Counted from the stretch's first letter, positions 1 through 8,933 are shown. The stretch: 13,843 nt of DNA from DATJXG01 sp035500455 (GCA_035500455.1 DATJXG010000043.1:1-13843), one strand, 5' to 3'. Translations and numbers: made by a program. The notes: generated by a model not told the origin, from the letters alone.

Positions 1-801
1 GAAAAGTCGTTTCCGGCATTCGAGATCATCACCAATCAGGGTGTGGAAGAGATGGACGTCAACATGAAAGACATGTTGCCCAACATCTTCGGCCAGCGCA
101 CCAAGAAGCGCAAGATGAAGGTCAGCGAGGCCTTTGAGTACCTGATCCAGGAAGAAGAGCAACGCCTCGTCGACATGGACCAGGTGCAGCGCGTCGCCGT
201 CGAGCGTGTCGAAAATTCAGGCATCATCTTCCTCGACGAAATCGACAAGATCGCCGGACGCGAAGGCGGACACGGGCCCGATGTCTCACGCGAAGGCGTG
301 CAGCGCGACATCCTGCCCATCGTCGAAGGCACCACAGTCAACACGCGCTATGGGATGGTACGTACTGACCACGTTCTGTTCATCGCCGCCGGTGCGTTCC
401 ACGTATCGAAACCCAGCGACTTGATCCCTGAGCTGCAGGGGCGCTTCCCGATTCGCGTGGAACTGCAGTCCCTAACCATGGAGGACTTCATTCGCATTCT
501 TACGGAACCGAAGTCTTCGCTGGTGAAGCAGTACACGGCGCTGCTCGAAACCGAAGGCGTGAAGCTGGAATTCACTCCGGATGCGCTGGAGGAAATTGCT
601 CGCTTTGCCTTCCGGGTGAATGAGGGGACGGAGAACATCGGAGCGCGGCGGCTGCATACCATCATGGAGCGGGTGCTGGACGCCATCAGCTTTGACGCGC
701 CGGAAAGAAAGGGTGAGCAGGTGGGCGTGGACGCAGCCTATGTGGGAAAGATGCTCGCCGATATCGTGAAGGACCAGGATTTGTCGCGGTACATTCTGTA
801 G
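1..801 (+). CDS. hslU: HslU, ATPase subunit of the HslUV protease (5' truncated by window edge)
   Basis: This is the C-terminal 266 residues of the AAA+ unfoldase that feeds proteins into the cytoplasmic HslV peptidase. The reading frame is open from base 1, so the Walker A region and the true start lie outside the window. Visible motifs are Walker B IIFLDEID (about nt 223-246), the GRFPIRVEL segment with the arginine-finger-type arginine (about nt 439-465), and the sensor 2 GARRLHT (about nt 640-660). The C-terminus DLSRYIL is the tail that docks into HslV in known HslU proteins. The I-domain remnant lies at about nt 40-200 and is rich in charged residues, as in the family. hslV would be expected upstream, which cannot be seen. 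ClpX is the nearest alternative, but the GAFHVSKPSDLIPELQGRFPIRVEL-type region (split around the sensor) and the SRYIL end are HslU-like. Confidence 0.96.
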   Translation, partial: EKSFPAFEIITNQGVEEMDVNMKDMLPNIFGQRTKKRKMKVSEAFEYLIQEEEQRLVDMDQVQRVAVERVENSGIIFLDEIDKIAGREGGHGPDVSREGVQRDILPIVEGTTVNTRYGMVRTDHVLFIAAGAFHVSKPSDLIPELQGRFPIRVELQSLTMEDFIRILTEPKSSLVKQYTALLETEGVKLEFTPDALEEIARFAFRVNEGTENIGARRLHTIMERVLDAISFDAPERKGEQVGVDAAYVGKMLADIVKDQDLSRYIL

Positions 802-1096
802 CAACAGTTGCAGAAAGGCCCGCTCCGCACCGGATTTGAGAGAACGACGCGCGAATTTTTCCACCTGCAACCCAAGAAATTTCCCCGAAATTTCCGCCTG
901 CGGCGGTTGTGCGGCCCGCTTCGAAACGCCATAATGGATGCGGCGAAGATGCGCGGAGTGAGGCACCACCGATTCTGGACTTGATTTGATTTCCGCGGGC
1001 GCCTCCGACGCTCCCCCGAAAGCCGGCTCTGGGGCTGTGATTCCATTCCAGCAGCCGGCGTTCTGATCGCGGGCCAAAAACGAACGGGGCCTAGAG
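802..1096. other. Intergenic region hslU to wHTH gene
   Basis: About 295 bases without a convincing gene. It contains a short palindrome AAATTTCCCCGAAATTT (877-893), in which GAAATTTCC also occurs twice as a direct repeat. I see no T-rich tail that would make it a standard terminator for hslU. A TTGATT stretch near 981-986 could belong to a promoter for the next gene, but no matching -10 box stands out. Confidence 0.5.
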
Positions 1097-1492
1097 GTGA
1101 CGGAAAGTAGTAGGAACAACCAAGAGGTTGATCAGTTCATTCTCGAAGAGATCGACAGTGTCCCCCATCTGGAGGCCCTCCTCTTGTTGTGGAACAGCCG
1201 CCCCGCTGTGTGGACGACCGAAGAACTGGCGAAACGGCTGTACGTTGACACCGGCGTGGGGCGTGTATTAGTTGAAGATCTCGCGCGCAAGCGCCTCATC
1301 GCCCCTGTTCCGGGCGTTCCCGAGCAGTACCGCTATCAATCTCTCTCGGAAGAAAAGGACCTTCTCATCGGCCGGCTGGACCTGATTTACCGGCGGGAAG
1401 TGGTGCGCATTTCCAATATGATTCATTCCAAGCCGTCTTCTGCCGTGCGTGATTTTGCCCGAGCATTCCGGTTCACCAAGGAGCGAGACTGA
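1097..1492 (+). CDS. Small winged-helix-like protein, function unknown
   Basis: A 131-residue soluble protein starting at GTG (1097). There is no clear Shine-Dalgarno sequence, only a purine-rich AGAG right against the start. Residues about 25-80 look like a winged helix-turn-helix: a leucine-rich helix (LEALLLLW), TTEELAKRLYVDTGVGRVLVEDLARKRL split over two helices, and a short wing with EQYRYQ. The C-terminal 50 residues are helical and basic (RLDLIYRREVVRISNMI, then RAFRFTKERD). It could be a transcription regulator or a partner of the membrane proteins that follow. The next gene starts one base after the stop codon, so co-translation is very likely. The family is not one I can name, and the HTH call is by pattern only. 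Confidence 0.7.
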   Translation: MTESSRNNQEVDQFILEEIDSVPHLEALLLLWNSRPAVWTTEELAKRLYVDTGVGRVLVEDLARKRLIAPVPGVPEQYRYQSLSEEKDLLIGRLDLIYRREVVRISNMIHSKPSSAVRDFARAFRFTKERD

Positions 1493-1493
1493 T

Positions 1494-1751
1494 ATGGCGT
1501 CTGCCGTTTATATTCTTGGGGCCGTGGTCAGCCTGACCTGTGCGGTGTTGCTGTTGCGCGGTTATTTTCGCGGCAAAAGGAAGCTGCTGCTGTGGAGCGG
1601 CCTCTGCTTCTTGGGGCTGGCGCTGTCGAATTTTCTGGTTTTTGTGGATTTAGTGATCTTAAAGAACGTGGACCTTTACCCTTGGCGTCTGGTCACCACC
1701 ACGGTGGCCATGGCGCTGCTGCTGTACGGATTGATTTGGGAAAGTAAATAA
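1494..1751 (+). CDS. Small three-helix membrane protein (DUF5985-like), first copy
   Basis: An 85-residue hydrophobic protein. I chose ATG 1494 because AAGGAG lies at 1478-1483, ten bases upstream, and because it begins one base after the preceding stop. Three membrane segments are visible: residues about 3-21, about 30-52 (LWSGLCFLGLALSNFLVFVDL) and about 62-80. A basic stretch YFRGKRKLL sits between the first two. The GLCFLGLALSNFLVFVDL signature recalls the uncharacterised family DUF5985; this is from memory, not a search. It sits in a three-gene cassette with a winged-helix-like protein and a second, related-looking membrane protein. No catalytic residues are apparent, and the function is unknown. 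Confidence 0.75.
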   Translation: MASAVYILGAVVSLTCAVLLLRGYFRGKRKLLLWSGLCFLGLALSNFLVFVDLVILKNVDLYPWRLVTTTVAMALLLYGLIWESK

Positions 1752-1754
1752 GCC

Positions 1755-2018
1755 ATGATTGGCGCGTTTCTGCTCGGAGTGACGGCTGCCTTATCGATTG
1801 TGGCGGGAGTGTTTTTCCTGCGCTTCTGGCGGGAGACTCGCGATTTCTTCTTTCTCGCCTTCGCAGCGTTCTTCTTCTTCGAAGCCGGTACCCGCTGCGC
1901 CCTGCTGTTCTTTCAGCGTCCCAATGAGGGAAGCCCGTGGATCTATCTCATTCGCCTGCTGGCCCTGGTGATGATCCTGGTGGCCATTCTCAACAAGAAT
2001 TATGGACGCAGCAACTGA
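1755..2018 (+). CDS. Small membrane protein (DUF5985-like), second copy
   Basis: An 87-residue protein starting at ATG 1755, three bases after the stop of the previous gene. Three hydrophobic segments are visible: residues about 2-22, 30-53 (very phenylalanine-rich, FFFLAFAAFFFFEAG) and 64-80. The basic loop RFWRETRDF lies between the first and second, in the same place as YFRGKRK in the preceding protein, so the two share a topology and may be distant paralogues that work as a heteromer. The short polar tail is NKNYGRSN. Function is unknown, and the DUF5985-like assignment rests on pattern recognition. The gene closes the cassette; a GC-rich palindromic repeat follows. Confidence 0.75.
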   Translation: MIGAFLLGVTAALSIVAGVFFLRFWRETRDFFFLAFAAFFFFEAGTRCALLFFQRPNEGSPWIYLIRLLALVMILVAILNKNYGRSN

Positions 2019-2034
2019 CGCGGGCGGGCCAGGG

Positions 2035-2056
2035 TAGCGCCGCCGTCCCGGCGGCA
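2035..2056. repeat. GC-rich REP-like repeat, copy 1
   Basis: TAGCGCCGCCGTCCCGGCGG plus CA matches the repeat units at 4775 and 8934 with few differences. It can also fold on itself through GCCGCCG/CGGCGGC-type pairing. It sits just after the small membrane protein cassette, in non-coding DNA. Confidence 0.6.
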
Positions 2057-2178
2057 ACCCGGCGAGATACGAACGCAGCTTAGGGTGTTTCTCTCCCGAA
2101 AAAGCGCTCCGCCGCTGTTAGACTTGGGTATCTGCTCCTTCGGTCCAGTTCCGGCTGAAATGGAGAACATTCGACCCT

Positions 2179-3408
<1,230 letters not shown>

Positions 3409-3413
3409 GGAAG

Positions 3414-3500
3414 ATTTGTAATTTGGTAATCGGGTAATTTGTAAGTTGAAACTTTAGCCCGGTCTTAAATTACAAATTACCCGATTACAAAATTACAAAT
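3414..3500. repeat. AT-rich inverted repeat built from octamers
   Basis: Arms 3414-3444 and 3470-3500 are reverse complements at 30 of 31 positions, separated by 25 bases. Each arm is made of 8-bp units of the form NNNGTAAT: TTTGTAAT, TTGGTAAT, CGGGTAAT on the left, and ATTACCCG, ATTACAAA, ATTACAAA on the right. It fills the gap between the two permease genes and ends only four bases before the ATG of the second. The composition is strikingly AT-rich against the GC-rich genes on both sides. There is no T-tract after the right arm, so it is not a classical terminator. It may be a dispersed repeat or a translation-control hairpin. Confidence 0.85.
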
Positions 3501-3504
3501 TCCC

Positions 3505-4767
3505 ATGGTTCGCAAAGACGAATACGGCGAGATTTTCCGCATGGCGGCGGACACAATCCGCAGCAACAAGCTGCGCTCCGGGTTGACGGTGCTGGGCATC
3601 GTGATCGGCGTGGCGGTGGTCATCGGCATTTCCTCGATCGTGCGCGGATTGAACGACAACGTCAGCCAGGTAATCAGCAGCCTGGGCTCCAACATTATTT
3701 TTGCCTTCCACCTCGAACCTTTCAGTTTTGGCCGCCCCACGGAGGAAATGCGTACCCGCAAGGAACTCACCTATGACGACGCGATGGCCATGAAGGACCT
3801 GCCGCACGTCGAGGCGGTGAGCGCGGGCATCCGATATTTCCGGCCCGAGTTGGGCGTCGGCACCTACGCCATAAAATATGGCGACCGCAAAGTCAAGAAC
3901 ACGATTCTGGAAGGCGATACCGCTAGCGCCAAGGATGTAATTGACCTGGACCTGTCCTCCGGCCGCTGGTTCAGCGAAATTGACGAAGAGCGCCGGGCGC
4001 CGGTGATTATCATCGGCTCGGATACGGCCCAGGAACTGTTCCCCGCGGAAACTCCGCTGGGCAAGGAAATCAACATCGACGGCCAGTTGTTCGACGTGAT
4101 TGGCGTAGCGGCGCGGCGCAAGTCGGTGTTCGGCGGGGGCAAGAACCCGGACGACAACATCGTCTTCTTCCCGCTCTCGACCTTCAAGAAACTTCATCCC
4201 GAGTTGAAGCAGCACTGGATCAGCGTGAAGGCCACCTCGCACGAGGCCATGCCGCAAGCCATCGACGAAATGCGCGAACTGCTGCGCCGCCGCCGCAAGG
4301 TGCCGCCCAACAAGCCGGATAATTTCGCCATCTTCACCCAGGATTCCATCTCCGACGTCTGGAACCAGATCACCGGCGCGGTGTTTGTGTTCATGTTCGC
4401 GGTATCGAGCGTGGGCCTGATCGTGGGCGGCGTGGGCGTGATGAACATCATGCTGGTTTCGGTCACCGAGCGCACCCGCGAAATCGGCGTGCGCAAGGCC
4501 ATCGGCGCGCGCAAGCGCGACATCCTGCTGCAATTCACTTTAGAAGCGATCATCCTCACCGCTGCCGGCGGCCTGATCGGCGTGTTGCTCGGCGCCGCCG
4601 TAACCGGCTTGATCCCGCTGGTGTTCCCCTCGCTGCCCGCCCGTATGTCGGTCTTCTGGACTACGTTCGGCTTCAGCGCCGCTGCCGTCGTCGGCCTGGT
4701 CTTCGGGATTTATCCCGCATGGAAAGCAGCTAATCTCGACCCGATAGAATCGTTGCGCTACGAGTGA
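3505..4767 (+). CDS. MacB/FtsX-type ABC transporter permease, second copy
   Basis: A 420-residue paralogue of the gene before it, with the same plan: IRSNKLRSGLTVLGIVIGV at the first membrane helix (residues about 18-50), a periplasmic domain, then three helices beginning near ITGAVFVFMFAVSS. The coupling loop VTERTREIGVRKAIGARKRD is present and the end is YPAWKAANLDPIESLRYE. The start at ATG 3505 gives an N-terminus that aligns with the first permease, but it has no Shine-Dalgarno sequence because the arm of the inverted repeat ends four bases upstream. ATG 3541 is a later alternative that would cost 12 residues. A 32-base stretch at 4441-4472 is identical to 3082-3113 of the first copy. The two may form a heterodimeric permease, but the ATPase is not here. 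Confidence 0.9.
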   Translation: MVRKDEYGEIFRMAADTIRSNKLRSGLTVLGIVIGVAVVIGISSIVRGLNDNVSQVISSLGSNIIFAFHLEPFSFGRPTEEMRTRKELTYDDAMAMKDLPHVEAVSAGIRYFRPELGVGTYAIKYGDRKVKNTILEGDTASAKDVIDLDLSSGRWFSEIDEERRAPVIIIGSDTAQELFPAETPLGKEINIDGQLFDVIGVAARRKSVFGGGKNPDDNIVFFPLSTFKKLHPELKQHWISVKATSHEAMPQAIDEMRELLRRRRKVPPNKPDNFAIFTQDSISDVWNQITGAVFVFMFAVSSVGLIVGGVGVMNIMLVSVTERTREIGVRKAIGARKRDILLQFTLEAIILTAAGGLIGVLLGAAVTGLIPLVFPSLPARMSVFWTTFGFSAAAVVGLVFGIYPAWKAANLDPIESLRYE

Positions 4768-4774
4768 TCCAGCA

Positions 4775-4856
4775 TAGCGCCGACGTCCCGCCGGCAATTT
4801 GGCGGTATGTCGGCCTGCCGAACGATCCGAATCGTGCCGGCGGGACGTCGGCGCTA
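4775..4856. repeat. GC-rich REP-like repeat pair (perfect 22-bp inverted repeat)
   Basis: The arms 4775-4796 (beginning TAGCGCCGACGTCCCG) and 4835-4856 are exact reverse complements over 22 bp, with a 38-base spacer. The spacer carries further imperfect matches of the same theme (TGTCGGCCTGCCG). The element lies between the second permease and the glycosyltransferase, starting eight bases after the permease stop codon, and could cap the permease transcript as a strong hairpin. Related units occur at 2035 and 8934, which argues for a dispersed repeat family rather than a gene-specific terminator. No U-tract follows. Confidence 0.85.
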
Positions 4857-4912
4857 CGCCCGCCGGCGCTGCCTTGCCGCGCCGAGGCTGGTAGCATTGT
4901 CTGGCGTCCCGC

Positions 4913-6118
4913 ATGATTCATTCCATCGCAAGAATCCTCGCGCTCGCAGGAGCCGCCGGCAGCGTGGCGAGCCTGGGTTACTACTTGCTTTGCCTCTGGA
5001 GCGCGGCGGCGTTCCTGCGCCGGCGAGGTATGGCTGACGAGGCCGCTCGTCCCGCAGTTCCTTTGCCTCCGGTTTCCATTCTCAAGCCGCTCAAGGGTGT
5101 GGACCCGGAGATGTACGAGAACTTCCGCAGCCATTGTGTTCAGGACTACGGAGAATACGAAATCATCTTCGGAGTCAGCGACCGGAACGATCCGGCGATC
5201 ACCGAGGTCGAGCGGCTGCAGAAAGACTTCCCGCAGCGCCCGATCCAGTTGGTTGTTTGCGAGGAAAATCTTGGCGTAAATACCAAGGTCAGCGCCCTGG
5301 CGCAGATGCTGCGGCGCGCGGGGTACGACCATCTTGTCGTGAACGACAGCGATATTCGGGTGACTCCCGGCTATTTGCGCAGCGTAATAGCGCCGCTCGT
5401 GGCCGGCGATCGCGCTATTTCCGAGTCGAGCACACGCTCCGGCCGCGTTGGCTTAGTTACCTGCCTCTATCGGGGAGTTCCTTCTCCCACGCTCGGTTCG
5501 CGTCTGGAGTCTCTGGGCATCAGCACAGATTTTTGCGCGGGAGTTCTCGCCGCCCAGCAACTAGAGGGCGGCATACGATTCGGCTTAGGATCCACGCTCG
5601 CATTTCGCCGCGCCGATCTGCAGGCGGCCGGCGGCTTTGAAGCCTTTGCCGATTATCTCGCCGACGATTACCAGCTCGGCCATCAGCTCACGGCGCACGG
5701 GCTCCAGGGCAAGCTCTCGGAAACCGTGGTCGAAACCTTTCTGCCTCCATACACGCTGCGCGAATTCATGCGGCACCAGTTGCGCTGGGCGCGCACGCTG
5801 CGCGCCTCCCGCCCCGCGGGCTACGCCGGCCTGGTGCTCACCTTCGGCCTGTGCTGGGCTCTGCTGGCGCTGTTAAGCAGCAGCGCCGCGCCGTGGGCCT
5901 GGGGATTGCTGGCCGCGGTCGCGGTGGCACGAGTGGCGGTTGCGGTGGCAGTCGGCCGGTTCGTGCTACAGGATCGTCGCATGCTCCCACTTCTGATCCT
6001 GCTTCCGTTGCGCGACGTCATCGCACTGTTCATCTGGGCGGCGAGCTTCGCCGGCAGCAAAGTCCAATGGCGCGGCGATGCTTTCGTCCTGAGAAATGGA
6101 AAGCTGGCAAAGCTGTAG
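4913..6118 (+). CDS. hpnI: HpnI/ceramide glucosyltransferase-like glycosyltransferase
   Basis: A 401-residue membrane glycosyltransferase of the GT2/GT21 type. It has an N-terminal membrane helix (residues about 8-34), then a cytoplasmic GT-A domain beginning PPVSILKPLKGVDPEMYEN. Putative nucleotide-sugar and metal residues are in FGVSDRNDP (about 86-94) and NDSDIRV (about 144-150), and the catalytic-base region is LADDYQLGHQL (about 249-259). RHQLRWART (about 287-295) corresponds to the (Q/R)xxRW motif, although a histidine occupies the first position. Hydrophobic helices follow to residue about 385. HpnI adds N-acetylglucosamine to bacteriohopanetetrol, whereas close relatives glucosylate ceramide; the sequence alone does not decide which. 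No other hopanoid gene is nearby. ATG 4913 has no strong ribosome binding site. The 3' end faces ppc with 24 bases between. Confidence 0.8.
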   Translation: MIHSIARILALAGAAGSVASLGYYLLCLWSAAAFLRRRGMADEAARPAVPLPPVSILKPLKGVDPEMYENFRSHCVQDYGEYEIIFGVSDRNDPAITEVERLQKDFPQRPIQLVVCEENLGVNTKVSALAQMLRRAGYDHLVVNDSDIRVTPGYLRSVIAPLVAGDRAISESSTRSGRVGLVTCLYRGVPSPTLGSRLESLGISTDFCAGVLAAQQLEGGIRFGLGSTLAFRRADLQAAGGFEAFADYLADDYQLGHQLTAHGLQGKLSETVVETFLPPYTLREFMRHQLRWARTLRASRPAGYAGLVLTFGLCWALLALLSSSAAPWAWGLLAAVAVARVAVAVAVGRFVLQDRRMLPLLILLPLRDVIALFIWAASFAGSKVQWRGDAFVLRNGKLAKL

Positions 6119-6142
6119 TCGTCCGAGAAGAAACGAAATCCT

Positions 6143-8911
6143 CTATCCCGTGTTGTGCAGTCCCGCGGCGATGCCGTTGATGGTCGCTCCCAGCGCATAG
6201 TTCAGCGGCTCGGTATCGACGCCCGAGCGTTTCCGCCCGAGTAAATCGACCTGGATGAGGCTCATCGGGTCCACATAGGGATTGCGCAAGCGGATGGAGC
6301 GCGAGAGCACGGGATTGTTCTGCAGCAGCTGGCTCTGGCCGGTGATGGCGAGAATCATGCGCCGGGTGCGTTCGAACTCCTGCTGCAGCAGCTTCCAGAC
6401 CCGATTGCGCAATTTCGCGTCCGCTACCAGCGAAGCATAATGCCGCGCGATGATGAAATCGGCCTTCGACATGGCCAGTTCTACGTTACGAATCACGTCG
6501 GAGAACAGCGGAAACCCGCGCATCATCTCTTTGAGCAGTTGCCCGTTGGCGGTCCTCTGAGCCGCGTAACTCTCGAGCGCGTAGCCGATGCCGAACCACG
6601 CCGGAACCGCGTGCCGGCTCTGCATCCAGCCGAAGACCCAGGGGATGGCTCGCAAGTCTTGCAGGCGCCGGCTTTGGCTGCGCCGCGCTGGGCGCGATCC
6701 GATGCGGGCGTGCTCCAGTTGATTCACCGGCGTCGCCTGCTCGAAATATTCGATGACGTCGGAATTCTCCGCGATCTTGCTGCGGTAATAACGGAAGGCG
6801 CGGGCCGACATATCTTCCATGGCCTCAGCCCAGCGAGCGTCGTCCCCGGGCTTGGAACCGTCAGGACGTGCCAGCGCCTCCAGGCACGCGGCGATCATCA
6901 GTTCGAGATTCCACTCCGCCAGCACCGGATCGGAATATTTCCAGTAAAGCACTTCGCCCTGCTCGGTAATGCGAATCTGTCCGGAGAAATCGCCCACCGG
7001 CTGAGCGAGAATGGCACGATGCGTCGGGCCGCCGCCGCGCCCCACGGTTCCGCCCCGGCCGTGAAACAGCCGCAGGCTAACCCGATGCTGCCGCGCCGCG
7101 CTGTGCAATTGGCGCTGCGCCTTGTACAGCTCCCAGATACTGGTGAGCATGCCGCCGTCTTTGTTGGAGTCGGAGTAACCGAGCATCACCTCCTGCCAGC
7201 GGCCCCAGGAGTCGAGCAGCGGCGCGTATTGCGGCGAACTCCAAAGCCGGCTCATGACCTCGGCTGCGCCACGCAGAGATTCGATGGATTCGAACAGGGG
7301 CACCGGCATGAGGCCGGGATCGCCTCCGCGGGCCTCGAGGCTGACGCCGCACATCTTCGCCAGCCGCAGAAAATCGAAAATATCGCGCTCGCTCTCCGTG
7401 CCGCTGATCACGTAGGAGCGCACGGCTCCCGGCGGAAAGGCCTGCTTCAACTCCGCCACCTTCCGCATGGTGTCAATGACGTCCGCAGTCTCCCGGGAGA
7501 AGGAAGCCTGAGCCCCGGTGCTGGCGGCCAAGCCGGCCTCATCTCCGATCTCCTCCAACGCGTGCGAGTGTACGCGGGCGTGCTGGCGGATATCGAGCGA
7601 TGATAGGCGCAAGCCGAAGGTGCGCACCTTGCGCAGCAGGGGATCGATCAGCAACTCTTCCATCCGTTTGCCGCGGTTCGCCTGCAGGCTTTCGCGGACG
7701 GCGCACAAATCCCGCTCGAATTCGCCCCCTTCCGAATAGGCCTTGGAGTCGGCCGAGCCTTCGCGGCTGGCGCGCAGCCGCACTATCACGAAATTCAGGA
7801 AGCGCCGGTAAAGCTCAGTCGCGGAGATGCGTGCCGTGCGCGCGTATTCCTCGCCCATGGCGGCGGTGTATTCCTCAAGCCGGGAGCGAAGTTCATCAGT
7901 GATATCGATTTGGTGGACCGAGGAGCTGAGCTGGCTGATGACGCGCTGCACCTCCGCGATGTAGTGGTCAATGATGGCGTTGCGCGCCCGCAACAGCGCT
8001 TCCCGCGTGGCTTCCGGCGTGACGAAGGGATTGCCGTCGCGGTCGCCGCCGATCCATGAGCCGAACTCAAGCAGCTCGGGCAGGTCGCGTTCGGCGAGCG
8101 GCACGCCGTAAACATCGCGAAACCCATCGGCCAGTTCGCCATACAAGCGGGGAAGAGTTTCGAAAATCGACATCGGGTAGTGATCGAGCCCCATGCGAAT
8201 TTCGTCGGTGACGTGCGGGCGTTCCACCCGCACTTCGTCGGTCTGCCAGAGGGCGGCAATTTCAGCGACTATGGCGGATTCAAATTGCGCCGCGTCGCTG
8301 GCCGCAAGCGGCAACCGATCCAGGCGTTCCAGGTGCTGGCTGATGCGGCGGCGCTTCTGCAGCACCGTACGACGAGCCACCTCCGTAGGATGCGCAGTAA
8401 AAACCGGCACCACCTTCACCCGGCCTAGAAGCGCCAGGGCCTCTTCGGCGCTGGTTCCGGCGTCCCGCATGCGGCGTAGGGTTCCGCGGAACGATCCTGC
8501 CAGCGCCGGCTGGTCACTGTGCAGCTTGGCGGCGCGGCGGCGGCGCTTGCGGTGGTTGGTTTCCGCGAGATTGGTCAGCTCGAAATAAATGGCGAAAGCT
8601 TTGGTGACCCGGTAGGCGTCGTCGATGCTGAGGCGCTCCACGATCTTGCGCGCTTTGGTCATGTGGGCGGCGCGCGGCGAAGCCGCCGGCCGCGAGCGCT
8701 CCCGGCTGCCGATGAGCAGCTGCCGCAACTCTTCCACTACATTGAACAGCCGCTCGCCTTCCTGCTCCACCAGGACTTTTCCCAGCAGCCGGCCGAGCGA
8801 GCGGACGTCGCGCCGCAGCGGCATTTCCTTGGCAGGATCGTCGGTGCCGGCAGTCAATTCGGCCAGGCGGCCATGCTGGTCGCGCGCGATCCAAAGAGGG
8901 GTCTCGCCCAT
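6143..8911 (-). CDS. ppc: Phosphoenolpyruvate carboxylase
   Basis: A 922-residue enzyme that carboxylates phosphoenolpyruvate with bicarbonate to oxaloacetate, refilling the TCA cycle in the cytoplasm. Clear signatures are FTAHPTEVARR with the catalytic histidine (about residue 174), SWIGGDRDGNP (about 285-295), LGYSDSNKDGG (about 577-587), FHGRGGTVGRGGGPTHRAI (about 616-634) and the universal C-terminal NTG. Length fits the family. The open frame extends 17 codons further upstream, but those codons run into a GC-rich repeat. ATG 8911 begins MGETPLWIARDQ and is the better start. There is no Shine-Dalgarno sequence before it; instead TATACT lies five bases upstream, so the mRNA may be leaderless. 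The peroxiredoxin-like gene lies upstream on the same strand, 75 bases away. Confidence 0.96.
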   Translation of the reverse strand: MGETPLWIARDQHGRLAELTAGTDDPAKEMPLRRDVRSLGRLLGKVLVEQEGERLFNVVEELRQLLIGSRERSRPAASPRAAHMTKARKIVERLSIDDAYRVTKAFAIYFELTNLAETNHRKRRRRAAKLHSDQPALAGSFRGTLRRMRDAGTSAEEALALLGRVKVVPVFTAHPTEVARRTVLQKRRRISQHLERLDRLPLAASDAAQFESAIVAEIAALWQTDEVRVERPHVTDEIRMGLDHYPMSIFETLPRLYGELADGFRDVYGVPLAERDLPELLEFGSWIGGDRDGNPFVTPEATREALLRARNAIIDHYIAEVQRVISQLSSSVHQIDITDELRSRLEEYTAAMGEEYARTARISATELYRRFLNFVIVRLRASREGSADSKAYSEGGEFERDLCAVRESLQANRGKRMEELLIDPLLRKVRTFGLRLSSLDIRQHARVHSHALEEIGDEAGLAASTGAQASFSRETADVIDTMRKVAELKQAFPPGAVRSYVISGTESERDIFDFLRLAKMCGVSLEARGGDPGLMPVPLFESIESLRGAAEVMSRLWSSPQYAPLLDSWGRWQEVMLGYSDSNKDGGMLTSIWELYKAQRQLHSAARQHRVSLRLFHGRGGTVGRGGGPTHRAILAQPVGDFSGQIRITEQGEVLYWKYSDPVLAEWNLELMIAACLEALARPDGSKPGDDARWAEAMEDMSARAFRYYRSKIAENSDVIEYFEQATPVNQLEHARIGSRPARRSQSRRLQDLRAIPWVFGWMQSRHAVPAWFGIGYALESYAAQRTANGQLLKEMMRGFPLFSDVIRNVELAMSKADFIIARHYASLVADAKLRNRVWKLLQQEFERTRRMILAITGQSQLLQNNPVLSRSIRLRNPYVDPMSLIQVDLLGRKRSGVDTEPLNYALGATINGIAAGLHNTG

Positions 8912-8916
8912 GTCGC

Positions 8917-8922
8917 AGTATA
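8917..8922 (-). promoter_or_regulatory. Candidate -10 box directly before ppc start
   Basis: On the minus strand TATACT (within TAATATACT) ends five bases before the A of ATG 8911. A transcript started at the usual distance would begin at or within a base or two of the start codon. No good -35 hexamer is visible 16-18 bases further upstream, where the GC-rich repeat lies. Confidence 0.4.
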
Positions 8923-8933
8923 TTACGGCGGGG

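Noticed and set aside
877..893. Terminator for hslU at the AAATTTCCCCGAAATTT palindrome
   Set aside because: The stem is short and made of A/T pairs only, with no U-run; insufficient support.
472..1119. Minus-strand open frame across the hslU end and the following gap
   Set aside because: More than half is antisense to hslU; no ribosome binding site or recognisable protein features.
3414..3500. Rho-independent terminator between the permeases
   Set aside because: The stem is AT-rich, has a 25-base loop and no T-tract after the right arm; it also lies between two genes likely to be co-transcribed.
3493..4533. Minus-strand open frame (346 codons) opposite the second permease
   Set aside because: Shadow of a clear FtsX-type gene; the translation is rich in His, Ala and Asp without membrane or catalytic motifs.
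6440..7603. Long plus-strand open frame (387 codons) inside ppc
   Set aside because: It is antisense to a fully conserved PEP carboxylase; its His/Arg/Pro-rich translation has no recognisable domain, as expected for a frame opposite a GC-rich gene.
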